Shown: in pieces, positions 36,626 to 46,194 of the stretch | How the letters are laid out: each line of letters opens with the position of its first letter | Position numbering within the stretch: position 1 is the first letter of the stretch | From: Achromobacter aegrifaciens | Lineage (GTDB): Bacteria; Pseudomonadota; Gammaproteobacteria; Burkholderiales; Burkholderiaceae_B | NCBI RefSeq assembly: GCF_902859735.1 | Contig: NZ_CADIJY010000005.1 | Span: 451,870-515,869 of the forward strand | Direction: 5' to 3' | DNA: 64,000 nucleotides | Notes under the pieces: generated by a model | The model's input: only the letters and a program-made list of their open reading frames with translations | The model's database searches: none | What the model was told of the DNA's origin: nothing | Translations under genes and position numbers: made by a program

Positions 36626-36759
36626 GGGGTTCGCCTGGAACGGTTCGACCGGCTTCGGAAGGCCGGAAGTGGCATCATAAAGGGAAAGACGTGCCCATCA
36701 TGCATGCCGCATGCGTCCCTGGCGGGGCGTGTGCGACCCGATCAGGAGAGACAACCGCC

Positions 36760-37485
36760 ATGCCACCATCCGCCATGCCGCATTCCCCGCAGCCCTTGCA
36801 GGCCGCCGACGCACGCCCCGATGCCGCGCTCGAGGCGTGGCTGCATGCGCGCCACAGCTGCCGCGCCTTCCTGCCCGAACCGGTCGGGCGCGGCACCATC
36901 GAGCGCATCCTGGATCTGGCGCAGCGCGCCGCGTCCTGGTGCAACTGCCAGCCCTGGCAGGTGACGATCACGGAAGGCGCGGGTACGGAACGCTTGCGCG
37001 ACGCGCTGCAACGCCGCGCGGAACAGTCTGGCTTTACGCCGGATTTTCCGTTTCCGCGCGAGTATCAGGGCGAGTACCTGGCCCGTCGGCGCGAATCAGG
37101 CTTCCAGCTGTATGGCGCGGTCGGCGTGGCGCGCGGCGACCGCGAGGCATACCGCCGCCAGGAAATGCGCAATTTCCAGCTGTTCGATGCGCCGCATGTG
37201 GCCATCATCACCACCGACGAGGCGCTGGGCGAATACGGCGCGATGGATTGCGGCGGCTATGTGGCCAATTTCCTGCTGGCGGCCCAGGCCAATGGCGTGG
37301 CGACCGTCGCCCAGGCATCCCTGGCCATGTACCCGGAAGTGCTGCGCGAGGAACTCGGCATCGCCGCGGACCGCCGCGTGGTCTGCGGCATTTCCTTCGG
37401 TTATGCCGACACGGCGCACCCCGCCAACAGCTATCGCACCAGCCGCGCCCCGCAATCCGAAACCGTTACCTGGATCGGCGAATAG
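36760..37485 (+). CDS. Nitroreductase family protein
   Basis: 241 residues from the ATG at 36760, with AGGAGAG 9 nt upstream. FMN-binding nitroreductase fold: LHARHSCRAFLPEPVGRGTI (the RxSxR-like loop), ILDLAQRAASWCNCQPWQVT, NFLLAAQANGVATVAQAS and RRVVCGISFGYADTAHPANS. It reduces nitro groups or quinones with NAD(P)H. The position before metC (about 80 nt) in the same direction suggests cotranscription, though no link in function is obvious. Confidence 0.93.
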   Translation: MPPSAMPHSPQPLQAADARPDAALEAWLHARHSCRAFLPEPVGRGTIERILDLAQRAASWCNCQPWQVTITEGAGTERLRDALQRRAEQSGFTPDFPFPREYQGEYLARRRESGFQLYGAVGVARGDREAYRRQEMRNFQLFDAPHVAIITTDEALGEYGAMDCGGYVANFLLAAQANGVATVAQASLAMYPEVLREELGIAADRRVVCGISFGYADTAHPANSYRTSRAPQSETVTWIGE

Positions 37486-37567
37486 GGACAGGCTGCGCCT
37501 GGCCTGATATGGTTCATCCTGATCGCTTTTATTCCGCCCCTGTCCATACGCAAGCCGTCCACTGAAG

Positions 37568-38761
37568 ATGCCCACCAAACACATCGATACGCTTCTGCAG
37601 CACGCAGGCACCGCCCCGTTCAACCCTGAAACCGGCACGGCGCCGGTGCCCCTGCCGCCGATGCGGGCCAGCACGGTGCGCTTCGAGAACCTCGCCGCGC
37701 TTGAAAAGGCCCAGCGCGACAAGGCGGCAGGCGGCCGCGCCTCCACCTACGGGCGCATGGGCATGGACACGCATGCGGCGCTGGAAGAAGTCTTCACCCA
37801 GCTCGAAGGCGGTACGCATTGCTACCTGGCGTCCTCGGGCCTGTCGGCGATGACCATGGTCATGATGGCCCTGTGCTCGGCCGGCGACCACGCACTGATC
37901 TCGGACTGCGTCTATGGTCCGATGCGCGAACTCGACGACGCGGTGCTCAAGCGCATGAACATCGAGATCACCTACTTCGCGGCTGGCGAGGATCTCGACG
38001 CGCTGGTGCGTCCCAACACCAAGCTGCTGTACGTGGAGTCGCCGGGATCGCTGTTGTTCGAGATGCTGGACATGGGCGCCATGGCCGCTTTCGCGCAGAG
38101 CCACGGGCTGGTGCTGGCCACCGACAACACCTGGGGTTCGGGCTACATCTACCGTCCGCTGACGCTGGGCGCGCAGGTGTCTGTCATCGCCGGCACCAAG
38201 TACGTGGGCGGGCATTCGGACCTGATGCTGGGCGCCGTCGTCACCAATGACGAACAGATAGCCCGCAAGCTCAACCGCACGCAGTACGCCATGGGCTATT
38301 CGATCAGCGCGGACGACGCCTGGCTGGCCTTGCGCGGCGTGCGCACCATGCCCATCCGCATGGCCCAGCATGCGCGCCATGCCTTGCAGGTGTGCGAGTT
38401 CTTCAAGAGCCGTCCCGAGACCGTGCGCCTGTTCCACCCGGCCTGGCCGCAGGATCCCGGCCACGCCCTGTGGCAGCGCGATTGCACCGGCTCCAATGGC
38501 ATGCTGTCCGTCGAGCTGCGCCTGTCGCCGGCGGCGGCGCGCGTGTTCGTGGATTCACTGACGCTTTTCGGCATCGGTTTTTCCTGGGGCGGCTACGAAA
38601 GCCTGGTGCAGCTGGTGTCGGGCAAGGACCTGGCCAAGCACCGCTACTGGGGCGAAGGCGACAACGCCCTGGTGCGGCTGCATATCGGCCTGGAATCGCC
38701 GGACGACATCATTGCCGACCTGACCCAGGCGCTGGAAAAAGCCGCGGCCGTCCAGGGCTGA
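37568..38761 (+). CDS. metC: Cystathionine beta-lyase
   Basis: 397 residues. Cys/Met PLP-dependent fold: TQLEGGTHCYLASSGLSAMT, DNTWGSGYIYRPLTLGAQVS and the PLP lysine in IAGTKYVGGHSDLML. Length and HIDTLLQHAG start fit MetC, which splits cystathionine to homocysteine, pyruvate and ammonia in methionine synthesis. It ends 22 nt from the convergent hydrolase gene. Weak CTGAAG precedes the ATG. Confidence 0.9.
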   Translation: MPTKHIDTLLQHAGTAPFNPETGTAPVPLPPMRASTVRFENLAALEKAQRDKAAGGRASTYGRMGMDTHAALEEVFTQLEGGTHCYLASSGLSAMTMVMMALCSAGDHALISDCVYGPMRELDDAVLKRMNIEITYFAAGEDLDALVRPNTKLLYVESPGSLLFEMLDMGAMAAFAQSHGLVLATDNTWGSGYIYRPLTLGAQVSVIAGTKYVGGHSDLMLGAVVTNDEQIARKLNRTQYAMGYSISADDAWLALRGVRTMPIRMAQHARHALQVCEFFKSRPETVRLFHPAWPQDPGHALWQRDCTGSNGMLSVELRLSPAAARVFVDSLTLFGIGFSWGGYESLVQLVSGKDLAKHRYWGEGDNALVRLHIGLESPDDIIADLTQALEKAAAVQG

Positions 38762-38782
38762 ACGACGCAAGGCGCGGGGGCC

Positions 38783-39742
38783 TCAGGCGGCCGCGCTACG
38801 TATCCACGCGCCGATGCGCGCGGCGATGTCGTCGCTGTTGTCGTCCATCATGGGCATGTGCGAATTGCCGGCAATGCCCATGTCGGCCAGGCGCCAGGTT
38901 TGTACGCGGGCGCCTTGGCGCGCCAGCTCATCGGCATAGGCCTGGCCGGTGGCGCACAGCTTTTCCCAAAGCGGCGTCGCGTCCAGGTAGTCGCCATAGA
39001 CGAACAGAAAGGGCTTGTCCGCCACGGCTTGGGCCGTTACCTCGGACGAGTAGCCCGAGGGTTCGATGCCGATGACGCCGCGCACCAGGTCCGGCCGCGC
39101 ATGCAGCGCGCGGTAGGCGACTTCGCCGCCGTGGCTGTGCGCCATCACCAGGCAAGGTCCGACGCGGTCGAGCACCGCGCAGAATCCCCGTAGGGCCGCA
39201 TCGTTATTGCCCAGCCAGCGCGGTACCGCGTGGCGGATGAATTCGTCGAACGCGGCGACCGGAAAGCGCTGCCCTTCGAACGCGCTTCGCGCCGCGTAGT
39301 CTTCGGCGCGGCCGAAGCGGAACAGCGTCCAGCTTTCCTCGGCATTGCGGATGATGGGCGGCTCGGGCCAAACCTGTGTGAACGGGGCCCAGCCTGCGCG
39401 GCCACGCTCGACGTTGTCCACGACGTACACCGCATGTCCCTGCCGAAGAAAGTGCTGCATCCAGCCGGGCCTGCCGTCGGGCGTCTGCTCCCACATCGCG
39501 CCCGTCATGCCGCCGCCATGCAGCAGCACGATGGGCAGCGGATGCGCCAGGCGCGCCGGGATGAAGTACTGCACGTAGGCCTGCTCGAAGTGATACAGGC
39601 CGTTGGCGTCATACGCCAGCGATGCGCTCTGCGTGAAGGCGATCTCGCGCTGCGGCAGGCCGTCGATACGCACCTGCCGCCCGCCCGCGTAGAAGCTGCC
39701 GAAGTCGGCCAGGGCCACTGCCTCGGGCGGCGCTTGCGTCAT
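38783..39742 (-). CDS. Alpha/beta hydrolase coupled to an ABC binding protein
   Basis: 319 residues from the ATG at 39742. Oxyanion loop PIVLLHGGGMTGAMWEQT, nucleophile elbow CLVMAHSHGGEVAY (Ser in HSHGG), and a C-terminal His in IAGNSHMPMMDDNS. This is an esterase/lipase-like hydrolase with a long cap. The start overlaps the stop of the ABC substrate-binding gene (39739-39742) by an ATGA, showing translational coupling, so it probably acts on the compound the binding protein recognises. No signal peptide is seen. Confidence 0.88.
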   Translation of the reverse strand: MTQAPPEAVALADFGSFYAGGRQVRIDGLPQREIAFTQSASLAYDANGLYHFEQAYVQYFIPARLAHPLPIVLLHGGGMTGAMWEQTPDGRPGWMQHFLRQGHAVYVVDNVERGRAGWAPFTQVWPEPPIIRNAEESWTLFRFGRAEDYAARSAFEGQRFPVAAFDEFIRHAVPRWLGNNDAALRGFCAVLDRVGPCLVMAHSHGGEVAYRALHARPDLVRGVIGIEPSGYSSEVTAQAVADKPFLFVYGDYLDATPLWEKLCATGQAYADELARQGARVQTWRLADMGIAGNSHMPMMDDNSDDIAARIGAWIRSAAA

Positions 39743-40950
39743 GGCTTGACCAGAGGGCATTGGCTTTCCGACAAGGGCCAGGCCAGCGCCGCGCCAGGAA
39801 TGTTGCGCACGATGTTGTAGTAGTCCCAGGGCGCCTTGGACTGCGCCGGCGTCTTGACCTGTGCCAGCATCATGTCGCGCACCACCAGGCCGTCTTCGCG
39901 GATGCGCGCGTTCAGGCTGAACGGGTCGTCGATGGGCAGCGATTTCATCTTTGCCATGACGGCATCGGCGTCCACCGTGCCTGCCGCCTTCACGGCTTGC
40001 AGGTAATGGCGCACCGAGCCGTAGACGCCTGCCTGCAGGAAGGTGGGCGGACGCCCCACGCGGGCCTCGAACTTCTTGGCGAAGGCGCGCGTGCCGTCGT
40101 TCATGTCCCAGTAGGACGGCACGGTCAGGTAGGTTTTCTGCGCGGCTTGCAGGCCCAGGCTGTGCACGTCGGTGATCAGCAGCAGCATGGCCGCCAGCTG
40201 CTGCGCGCCGCCGATGCCGAATTCCGCGGCCTGCTTGATGGCCGAGATGGTGTCGCCGCCCGCGTTGGCGATGGCGATGATCTGCGCCTTGGAGGCCTGC
40301 GCCTGCAACAGGAAGGATGCGAAGTCCGACGCGTTCAGCGGGTGGTAGACGGTGCCGACGACCTCGCCGCCGTTGGCCTTGACCACGGCCTCGGTGTCGG
40401 CCGCCAGCTGCTTGCCAAAGGCGTAGTCGGACGCCAGGATGAACCAGCGCTTGTTGCCCTCGTTGACCACGGCGGTCGCGGTGCCGCGCGACAACGCGTA
40501 GGTGGTGTAGGTCCATTGCACGCCGTAGGGCGAGCACTGCGCCTGGGTCAGCGCGGTGGTGCCAGGACTGGAGAACAGCACCAGTTTCTTCTTGTCGCGC
40601 GCGATGCCCTGCACCGCCAGCGCGACCGACGAGTTGGGCACGTCCACGATCACGTCCACGCCGTCGGTGTCGTACCACTTGCGCGCCATGCCGCTGCCGA
40701 TGTCGGGCCGGTGCTGGTGGTCGCCCGAGACCAGCGAAATCGGCTTGCCCAGCAGGGTGCCGCCCATTTCCTCGATGGCCAGGCGGGCGGCTTCGACCGA
40801 GCCGCGGCCGGTGGCGTCGGCGGTGACGCCCGCCATGTCCGTGAGTACGCCGATCTTCACGCCGTCGGTTTCGTTGGCTTGCGCCAGGCCGGCGGCCAGC
40901 GCCAGGCACAGGCCCAGCATCGCGCGTTTGCGCGGGAATCGCTGCTTCAT
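39739..40950 (-). CDS. ABC transporter branched-chain-amino-acid-type substrate-binding protein
   Basis: 403 residues from the ATG at 40950. Signal peptide MKQRFPRKRAMLGLCLALAA with cleavage near AQANE; the Leu/Ile/Val-binding (Peripla_BP_6) fold follows: VKIGVLTDMAGVTADATGRG, ISLVSGDHQHRPDIGSGMAR, RWFILASDYAFGKQLAADTE. GGAAG precedes the start. There are no membrane or ATPase genes nearby, so it must share a transporter elsewhere or serve as a sensor. It is followed by the coupled hydrolase. Confidence 0.9.
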   Translation of the reverse strand: MKQRFPRKRAMLGLCLALAAGLAQANETDGVKIGVLTDMAGVTADATGRGSVEAARLAIEEMGGTLLGKPISLVSGDHQHRPDIGSGMARKWYDTDGVDVIVDVPNSSVALAVQGIARDKKKLVLFSSPGTTALTQAQCSPYGVQWTYTTYALSRGTATAVVNEGNKRWFILASDYAFGKQLAADTEAVVKANGGEVVGTVYHPLNASDFASFLLQAQASKAQIIAIANAGGDTISAIKQAAEFGIGGAQQLAAMLLLITDVHSLGLQAAQKTYLTVPSYWDMNDGTRAFAKKFEARVGRPPTFLQAGVYGSVRHYLQAVKAAGTVDADAVMAKMKSLPIDDPFSLNARIREDGLVVRDMMLAQVKTPAQSKAPWDYYNIVRNIPGAALAWPLSESQCPLVKP

Positions 40951-41030
40951 TTGTCTTCCACCCATTGTGTGCCGCTGTTGCGGCGATTTGTTGTGCGGAA
41001 AGTGTAGCGCGGGCTCGGGCGGGAACCGCA

Positions 41031-41065
41031 AAGAAAAACGCCCCGGCCGGCAGGCTCGGGGCGTT
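41031..41065 (-). terminator. Terminator of dsbA
   Basis: A 9-bp stem AACGCCCCG / CGGGGCGTT (41037-41045, 41057-41065), followed in the minus-strand reading by TTTTTCTTT. It lies 22 nt after the dsbA stop. Confidence 0.85.
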
Positions 41066-41086
41066 CGGGATTCCGGCTGGAAAGTA

Positions 41087-41716
41087 TCAGTTGCGCGCCA
41101 GCGGGATCAAGCGGGTCACTTCCTTCAGCGCGCCTTCGTAGCTGTTGCCCGCCATTACCGGCGAGGTCATGAACTTGCCGCCGACGGCGAACGACGGAGT
41201 GCCGTCGATGCGGTAGGCGTCGGCCAGCTGGGTGGCGCGCTGCACCTGCGTCTGCACGCTGAACGAATCGAAGACCGAGTCGAACTTCTCGCGGTCCACG
41301 CCCTGCGTGGCGATCCATTCGCCCATCGCCTTCTTGTCGAACAGGCGCTTGTGCTCGCCGTGGATGGCGGCAAAGACCTTGGGGTGCAGATCCGGGCGGT
41401 CCAGGGCGAGCAGCGTGTAATAGAGCTGCTGCAACGGCTTCATGCCGGCGTTGAACGCGATCGGAACCTGCTTGAGCACCACGTCCGGCGGCGCGGTCTT
41501 GGCCCAGTCTTCAACCATGGGCTCCATGGCGGCGCAGTGCGGGCAGGTGTAGGCGAAGAATTCCAGGACCTCGATCTTGCCCGGGGTGTCCGACGGCAGC
41601 GGCGGATTGATGGCGATGGACTGCTGCGTGCCTTGCGCGTGGCTTGCCGGGCTGAAGAATGCCGTGGCGGTCAGCGCGGCCGCGGCCAGGATGCGGATTA
41701 TCTTGGGGGACAGCAT
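41087..41716 (-). CDS. dsbA: Thiol:disulfide interchange protein DsbA
   Basis: 209 residues. Signal peptide [20 protein letters not shown] with cleavage near SHAQG; thioredoxin fold with [20 protein letters not shown] (CPHC active site) and the cis-proline loop [11 protein letters not shown]. It introduces disulfides into periplasmic proteins, for example the small Cys-rich exported proteins elsewhere in the window. The SPOR protein gene ends 81 nt before its start; the same order is known near argS in Bordetella-like genomes (from memory). Confidence 0.95.
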   Translation of the reverse strand: MLSPKIIRILAAAALTATAFFSPASHAQGTQQSIAINPPLPSDTPGKIEVLEFFAYTCPHCAAMEPMVEDWAKTAPPDVVLKQVPIAFNAGMKPLQQLYYTLLALDRPDLHPKVFAAIHGEHKRLFDKKAMGEWIATQGVDREKFDSVFDSFSVQTQVQRATQLADAYRIDGTPSFAVGGKFMTSPVMAGNSYEGALKEVTRLIPLARN

Positions 41717-41797
41717 GGATGAGAGGTTCCTGAGTAAAAAGTTACAGACAGGCCCGGGGCCGGATAAGTTCAATGCTTGCGCGCGCGGCGGCCCACA

Positions 41798-42550
41798 TTA
41801 CTGGCGCACCACCGCGGTTTCGATCTTGTTCTCGCCCAGGCGGCCGCGCGCCCGGTTCATGTCGTCCAGGCGGGCAAAGGGCCCCACCCTGACCCGGTTG
41901 ATGGGCTTGCCGTTCACTTCGGCCTTTTGCACCGCCACCGGCAGGCCCAGCAGGATGATGCGGGCCTTGAGGGACTCCGCGTCGTTCTCGCCCCGGAAGG
42001 CGCCGGCCTGCAGGTAATACGTGCCGTTGGCCGCGGAGGCGGTGGCGGCCGGCTTGGGAGCCGGCGCGGGCGCAGCGGCGGGGGCGGCCTTGGAGATAGG
42101 CGTGGGCGCCTGGCTGGGGGCGGCGGACGGCGCGGCCGAAGCCGCGGCGGGCGCCTTGGACGTAGGCAGGGTGGCGATCAGCGCGCCCAGGTCGTCCAGC
42201 TTGGCGGGGGTGTCGTCGCCCTTGGAGGCGGTGGGACCCGTGGTCTGGCCGGTACCGGCTCCAGGCAGCGGCGCGGGCGCTGTGGCGGTCGGGCCGGTGG
42301 ACGGCGTGCCGGCGCCGCCGTCGCGGCCGTACAGGCCGGCGTTGGGGTCCGGCGCCTGGCGCGGATCCGGCAGCTTGCCGTTGTCGCCCTGGCGGCTGGC
42401 CCGGTCGACGAAGGGCACTGGCGCCTTGGTGACGTAGAAGGCGACGACGGCGGCCACGATCAGGCCGATGAGCAAGCCGGCCAGCGCGCCGTACAGGGTG
42501 CTGCCGCTTTCGCCGGAGGAACGGCGGGTGGTTTTGCGCTTGGTTGCCAT
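41798..42550 (-). CDS. SPOR-domain membrane protein
   Basis: 250 residues. Short basic N-terminus, one membrane segment (ALAGLLIGLIVAAVVAFYVT, about 22-41), a long Pro/Ala-rich linker and a C-terminal SPOR domain (TYYLQAGAFRGENDAESLKA, INRVRVGPFARLDDMNRARG) that binds denuded peptidoglycan at the division septum. FtsN-like architecture but shorter; a role in cell division or DedD-like function is likely. It starts 9 nt after the argS stop and so is in the argS operon. Confidence 0.9.
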   Translation of the reverse strand: MATKRKTTRRSSGESGSTLYGALAGLLIGLIVAAVVAFYVTKAPVPFVDRASRQGDNGKLPDPRQAPDPNAGLYGRDGGAGTPSTGPTATAPAPLPGAGTGQTTGPTASKGDDTPAKLDDLGALIATLPTSKAPAAASAAPSAAPSQAPTPISKAAPAAAPAPAPKPAATASAANGTYYLQAGAFRGENDAESLKARIILLGLPVAVQKAEVNGKPINRVRVGPFARLDDMNRARGRLGENKIETAVVRQ

Positions 42551-42559
42551 GAACCGATG

Positions 42560-44242
42560 TTACATCCGCTCGGGCGCCGATACGCCCATCAGCTCCAGCC
42601 CGTTGGCCAGCACCTGGCGCGTGGTCGAGGCCAGGCGCAGGCGGGCCAGCTTCAGGGCCGTGTCGTCGACCAGCACGCGCTCGGCGTTGTACCAGGCGTG
42701 GAAATCCGAGGCGCAGTCGCGCAGCCAGAAGGCGATGTGGTGCGGCGACAGTTCCTGCGCCGCCAGCGCCACCACGTTGGGGAATTCGGCCAGGCGCTGC
42801 ATCAGCGCGAATTCGGTCGGCGCGGTCAGCAGCGCCGCGTCGGCCTGGGCCACGTCGGCGGCCGGCATGGCGGCGTTGTTGATGACCGAGCAGATGCGGG
42901 CGTGCGCGTACTGGATGTAATAAACGGGGTTCTCGTCGCTCTTGGACAGCGCCAGGTCCACGTCGAACACGAATTCCGTGTCGGCGCGGCGCTGGATCAG
43001 GAAGTAGCGCACCGCGTCGCGGCCCACCCAGTCGATCAGGTCGCGCATGGTCACGTAGCTGCCGGCGCGCTTGGAGATCTTGACCTCTTCGCCGCCGCGC
43101 ATGACCTTGACCATCTTGTGCAGCACGTAGGCCGGGTATTCCTTGGGGATGCCCTCTTCCAGCGCCTGCAGGCCGGCGCGCACGCGCGCCACGGTGCCGT
43201 GGTGGTCGCTGCCCTGGATGTTCACGGCGCGATGGAAGCCCCGCTCCCATTTGGCCTTGTGGTAGGCCACGTCCGGCACGAAGTAGGTGTAGCCGCCTTC
43301 GCTTTTGCGCATGACGCGGTCTTTGTCGTCACCCGTGCCCAGTTCGGTGGTGCGCAGCCACAGCGCGCCACCTTCCTCGTAGGTGTGGCCGCCGGCGATC
43401 AGCGCCTTGACGGTCGCTTCGACGCGGCCGGAGGTGTAGAGCGAGCTTTCCAGGTAGTAATTGTCGAATGCCAGGCCGAAGGCCTGCAGGTCCAGGTCCT
43501 GTTCGCGGCGCAGATAGGCCACGGCGAAGACGCGGATGTCGTCCAGGTTGTCGACGTTGCCCGTGGCGGTGACGTCCACGCCATCGGAGTGGACGGTCGC
43601 GCCGGCCTGGAAGTCGCGCGCGATGTCGGCGATGTAGTCGCCCTTGTAGCCGTCGGCGGGCCACTCGGGGGAATCGGTCGTCAGGCCGCGGGCGCGGGCC
43701 TGCACGCTGATGGCCAGGTTCTGGATCTGGTTGCCGGCGTCGTTGTAATAGAACTCGCGGGTGACGTCCCAGCCGATGGCGTCATACAGGCGGCAGATGG
43801 CATCGCCCAGTGCGGCCTGGCGGGCATGGCCCACGTGCAGCGGGCCGGTGGGGTTGGCCGACACGAATTCGACCAGGATCTTCTCGCCGTTGCGCGGCGC
43901 GCGGCCGAAGGCGGCCCCCTGCTCGGCCACGGCGGCGATGACGGCCTGGCGCGCGGCGGCGGTGATGCGCAGGTTGATGAAGCCGGGGCCGGCGATTTCA
44001 GCGGACTCGATCAGGCTGGCGGCGCCGGGTTGCGCCATCAGGGCGTCGACGATGGCCTGGGCCAGTTCGCGCGGGTTGCGGCGGGCCGGCTTGGCCAGCT
44101 GCATGGCCACGTTGGTGGCGACGTCGCCGTGGGCGGCGACCTTGGGGCGCTCCAGCAGCACATTTGCCACGGCGTCGGGCAGGCTTTGCGCGACGGCGGC
44201 CTGGATCAGGGAGATAAGCTGTTTTTGTTGCTCGAGGAGCAT
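42560..44242 (-). CDS. argS: Arginyl-tRNA synthetase
   Basis: 560 residues, full length. Class I synthetase with the HIGH variant in [18 protein letters not shown], the Arg-tRNA additional N-terminal domain ([20 protein letters not shown]), the degenerate KMSKS as [17 protein letters not shown] and the C-terminal DALR anticodon domain. It charges tRNA-Arg. The head of an argS-SPOR operon, with dsbA next. Confidence 0.97.
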   Translation of the reverse strand: MLLEQQKQLISLIQAAVAQSLPDAVANVLLERPKVAAHGDVATNVAMQLAKPARRNPRELAQAIVDALMAQPGAASLIESAEIAGPGFINLRITAAARQAVIAAVAEQGAAFGRAPRNGEKILVEFVSANPTGPLHVGHARQAALGDAICRLYDAIGWDVTREFYYNDAGNQIQNLAISVQARARGLTTDSPEWPADGYKGDYIADIARDFQAGATVHSDGVDVTATGNVDNLDDIRVFAVAYLRREQDLDLQAFGLAFDNYYLESSLYTSGRVEATVKALIAGGHTYEEGGALWLRTTELGTGDDKDRVMRKSEGGYTYFVPDVAYHKAKWERGFHRAVNIQGSDHHGTVARVRAGLQALEEGIPKEYPAYVLHKMVKVMRGGEEVKISKRAGSYVTMRDLIDWVGRDAVRYFLIQRRADTEFVFDVDLALSKSDENPVYYIQYAHARICSVINNAAMPAADVAQADAALLTAPTEFALMQRLAEFPNVVALAAQELSPHHIAFWLRDCASDFHAWYNAERVLVDDTALKLARLRLASTTRQVLANGLELMGVSAPERM

Positions 44243-44563
44243 GGGCGTCTGGAGAAGTTCTGAGTTAGTGACGGACGCGCCCGCACAGGCCGGACCTGTC
44301 GGGCGGAGCGGACAGGGGCGGCGTAGCCGGGCGGACCGCGCGCGCCGGATTCATGGCCGCGTCAGGTCCCGCTGTCACGGGAATCTCCTGAATCATAGCT
44401 TGATTTGGCCATCGGACCGGCCTGCGCCAGGGGCGCGGACGCGGCGGCGGCAGGTCCGGGGGGACGGATGGGGCCGGTCCATCGGGCCTGCTGCCCCGGG
44501 CCAGTTGGCAGCCCCCTGGTGTTGCGGTAGTGTATGTAAGTAATCAATGTGGGAGACTGGAAT
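44243..44563. other. Divergent intergenic region between argS and the DUF1840 gene
   Basis: 321 bp, GC-rich, with several short GC-rich self-complementary stretches but no convincing operator, riboswitch or small ORF. Presumably it contains the two promoters; no clear -10/-35 could be picked. Confidence 0.4.
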
Positions 44564-44911
44564 ATGCTGATCACCTTTCATTCCAAGGTCGTGGCCGAGG
44601 TTCTGATGCTGACCGACCATGCCGGCGCGCTGCTGCTGGCGGCCGGCAAGTCCTTCAAGGACAAGATCCCGGAGCGCGGCGTTTTCACCGTCGAGCAGCT
44701 GGGGCCGGCCATCAGCGGCATCGAGCGCGCGATCGACGAATACCAGAGCGCCCATGACGGCTCCGAGGAAGAAGACGAGGACAAGGCCCCGGCCTCGCCC
44801 ATGGCCCGCATGGTGGGCCTGAAGGAACGCGCCTTTCCCCTGCTGGACATGATGCGCCAGTCCTTGGCGGCAAACGCCGAAGTCACCTGGGAGGTGTCGC
44901 GCGGCTGGTAA
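44564..44911 (+). CDS. DUF1840 domain protein
   Basis: 115 residues from the ATG at 44564, preceded by GGGAGACTGGAAT. The opening MLITFHSKVVAEVLMLTDHA and TVEQLGPAISGIERAIDEYQ match the DUF1840 family of small soluble proteins in beta-proteobacteria, function unknown. An acidic SEEEDEDKAPAS linker lies in the middle. It is followed by another small gene 89 nt downstream. Confidence 0.88.
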   Translation: MLITFHSKVVAEVLMLTDHAGALLLAAGKSFKDKIPERGVFTVEQLGPAISGIERAIDEYQSAHDGSEEEDEDKAPASPMARMVGLKERAFPLLDMMRQSLAANAEVTWEVSRGW

Positions 44912-45000
44912 GCCGGCGAGCCCAATGTCGCCGGGCGGACAATCTGCGCGGCGTTTTTTGCCTACCCTACTCGCCTGACGCCACCCCAAGGAACCCTGAC

Positions 45001-45318
45001 ATGCGCAGCGACATCACCATCGTTTTCGACTCCCGCCGTTCGCTTGACCTCTCGGCCAGCGTCGAGCCCTCGCCGCAGCGCCAGAGCGATGCGCGCGACT
45101 GGTTCGACAGCGCCTGGGAAACGCTGGGTTGCGAACCGCTGCGTCCCAGCGGCAAGGTCCTGCTGCTGGACAAGGTGCTGGGCGTGGCCGACGCGCTGGG
45201 CTACGACACCCTGTCCACCGACGAAAAAGAGGCTCGCGAGTTCGCGGAGCACCTGGCGCTGGCGCTGGAACGCCCGCGCATCACGGTGGATTTGCCGGGG
45301 CTGACGGTAGGTTACTGA
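45001..45318 (+). CDS. Small conserved hypothetical protein
   Basis: 105 residues, soluble, no signal. It starts RSDITIVFDSRRSLDLSASV and ends ERPRITVDLPGLTVGY, with an acidic helical centre (DTLSTDEKEAREFAEHLALA). No family recognised. A strong terminator closes the transcription unit 24 nt later, supporting it as a real last gene after DUF1840. Confidence 0.7.
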   Translation: MRSDITIVFDSRRSLDLSASVEPSPQRQSDARDWFDSAWETLGCEPLRPSGKVLLLDKVLGVADALGYDTLSTDEKEAREFAEHLALALERPRITVDLPGLTVGY

Positions 45319-45341
45319 GCGACCCGGCCTCATCTCCAAGC

Positions 45342-45367
45342 AAAACTGCCCCCGTAGGGGCAGTTTT
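45342..45367. terminator. Bidirectional terminator
   Basis: Perfect 11-bp stem AAAACTGCCCC / GGGGCAGTTTT (45342-45352, 45357-45367) with a CGTA loop; A-run on one side and T-run on the other, so it serves both the small hypothetical gene and the convergent ABC operon. Confidence 0.93.
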
Positions 45368-45393
45368 CATTTGAGCCGGTCCCGCAGGCGGGA

Positions 45394-46194
45394 CTAGCGG
45401 ATGCCAGCCCGCATGAAAGATTGCACGAACTGCCGTTGGAACAGCAGGAAGGCGATCAGGAGCGGCGCCGCCGACATCAGCGTTGCGGCCGTGATGACCG
45501 ACCAGTCGATGCCCTGGTCGGTGGACGAGAACACCTGCAGGCCCACCGTCAGCGGCCGCGATTCGACCGAGTTGGTGATGATCAGCGGCCACAGGAAGTT
45601 GTTCCAGTGGTGGCTGACCGATACCAGCCCGTAGGCCACGTAGATCGGCTTGGCCAGCGGCACATAAACCTTCCAAAGCACCTGAAGCGCGTTGGCGCCT
45701 TCCATGCGCGCGGCTTCTTCCAGTTCGCGCGGCACCGTCTTGAAGGTCTGGCGCAGCAGGAAGATGCCGAAGGCGGATGCAAAGTAAGGCAGGCCGATGG
45801 CGAACACCGTGTCGCGGATGCCCAGCTGGCTCATGGAGCGGTAGTTTTCCACCAGCAGCACGTCCGGCATGATCATCAGCTGCAGCAGCACCAGCATGAA
45901 GACGAAATCACGGCCGCGGAACTCGAAGCGCGCGAAGGCGTAGCCGGCCAGCGTCGACAGCACCAGTTGCGCCGCCAGCACCATGGTGACCAGCAGGAAG
46001 GTATTGAGGAAATAACGCGGGAACGGCGCCGCGTGCCAGGCGCGCACGAAGTTGTCCAGCGTCAGCGGGGCGAACAGGTCGAAGCGGGTTGCGTAGGCGG
46101 GCGGATGGAACGCCGCCCACATGGCATAGGCCAGGGGCAGGATCCACAGCAGGCCGAGCGCCCAGGCGCCCAGGGTATCGAGCTTGTCTTTCAT
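45394..46194 (-). CDS. ABC transporter permease, UgpE-like (carbohydrate/G3P importer)
   Basis: 266 residues, six membrane segments. The permease EAA motif is ELEEAARMEGANALQVLWKV, followed by VYVPLAKPIY, as in the MalG/UgpE group. It overlaps the other permease by 4 nt (46191-46194). It is the last gene of the operon lacI, PDE, ATPase, binding protein, permease, permease and ends 27 nt before the bidirectional terminator. Confidence 0.9.
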   Translation of the reverse strand: MKDKLDTLGAWALGLLWILPLAYAMWAAFHPPAYATRFDLFAPLTLDNFVRAWHAAPFPRYFLNTFLLVTMVLAAQLVLSTLAGYAFARFEFRGRDFVFMLVLLQLMIMPDVLLVENYRSMSQLGIRDTVFAIGLPYFASAFGIFLLRQTFKTVPRELEEAARMEGANALQVLWKVYVPLAKPIYVAYGLVSVSHHWNNFLWPLIITNSVESRPLTVGLQVFSSTDQGIDWSVITAATLMSAAPLLIAFLLFQRQFVQSFMRAGIR

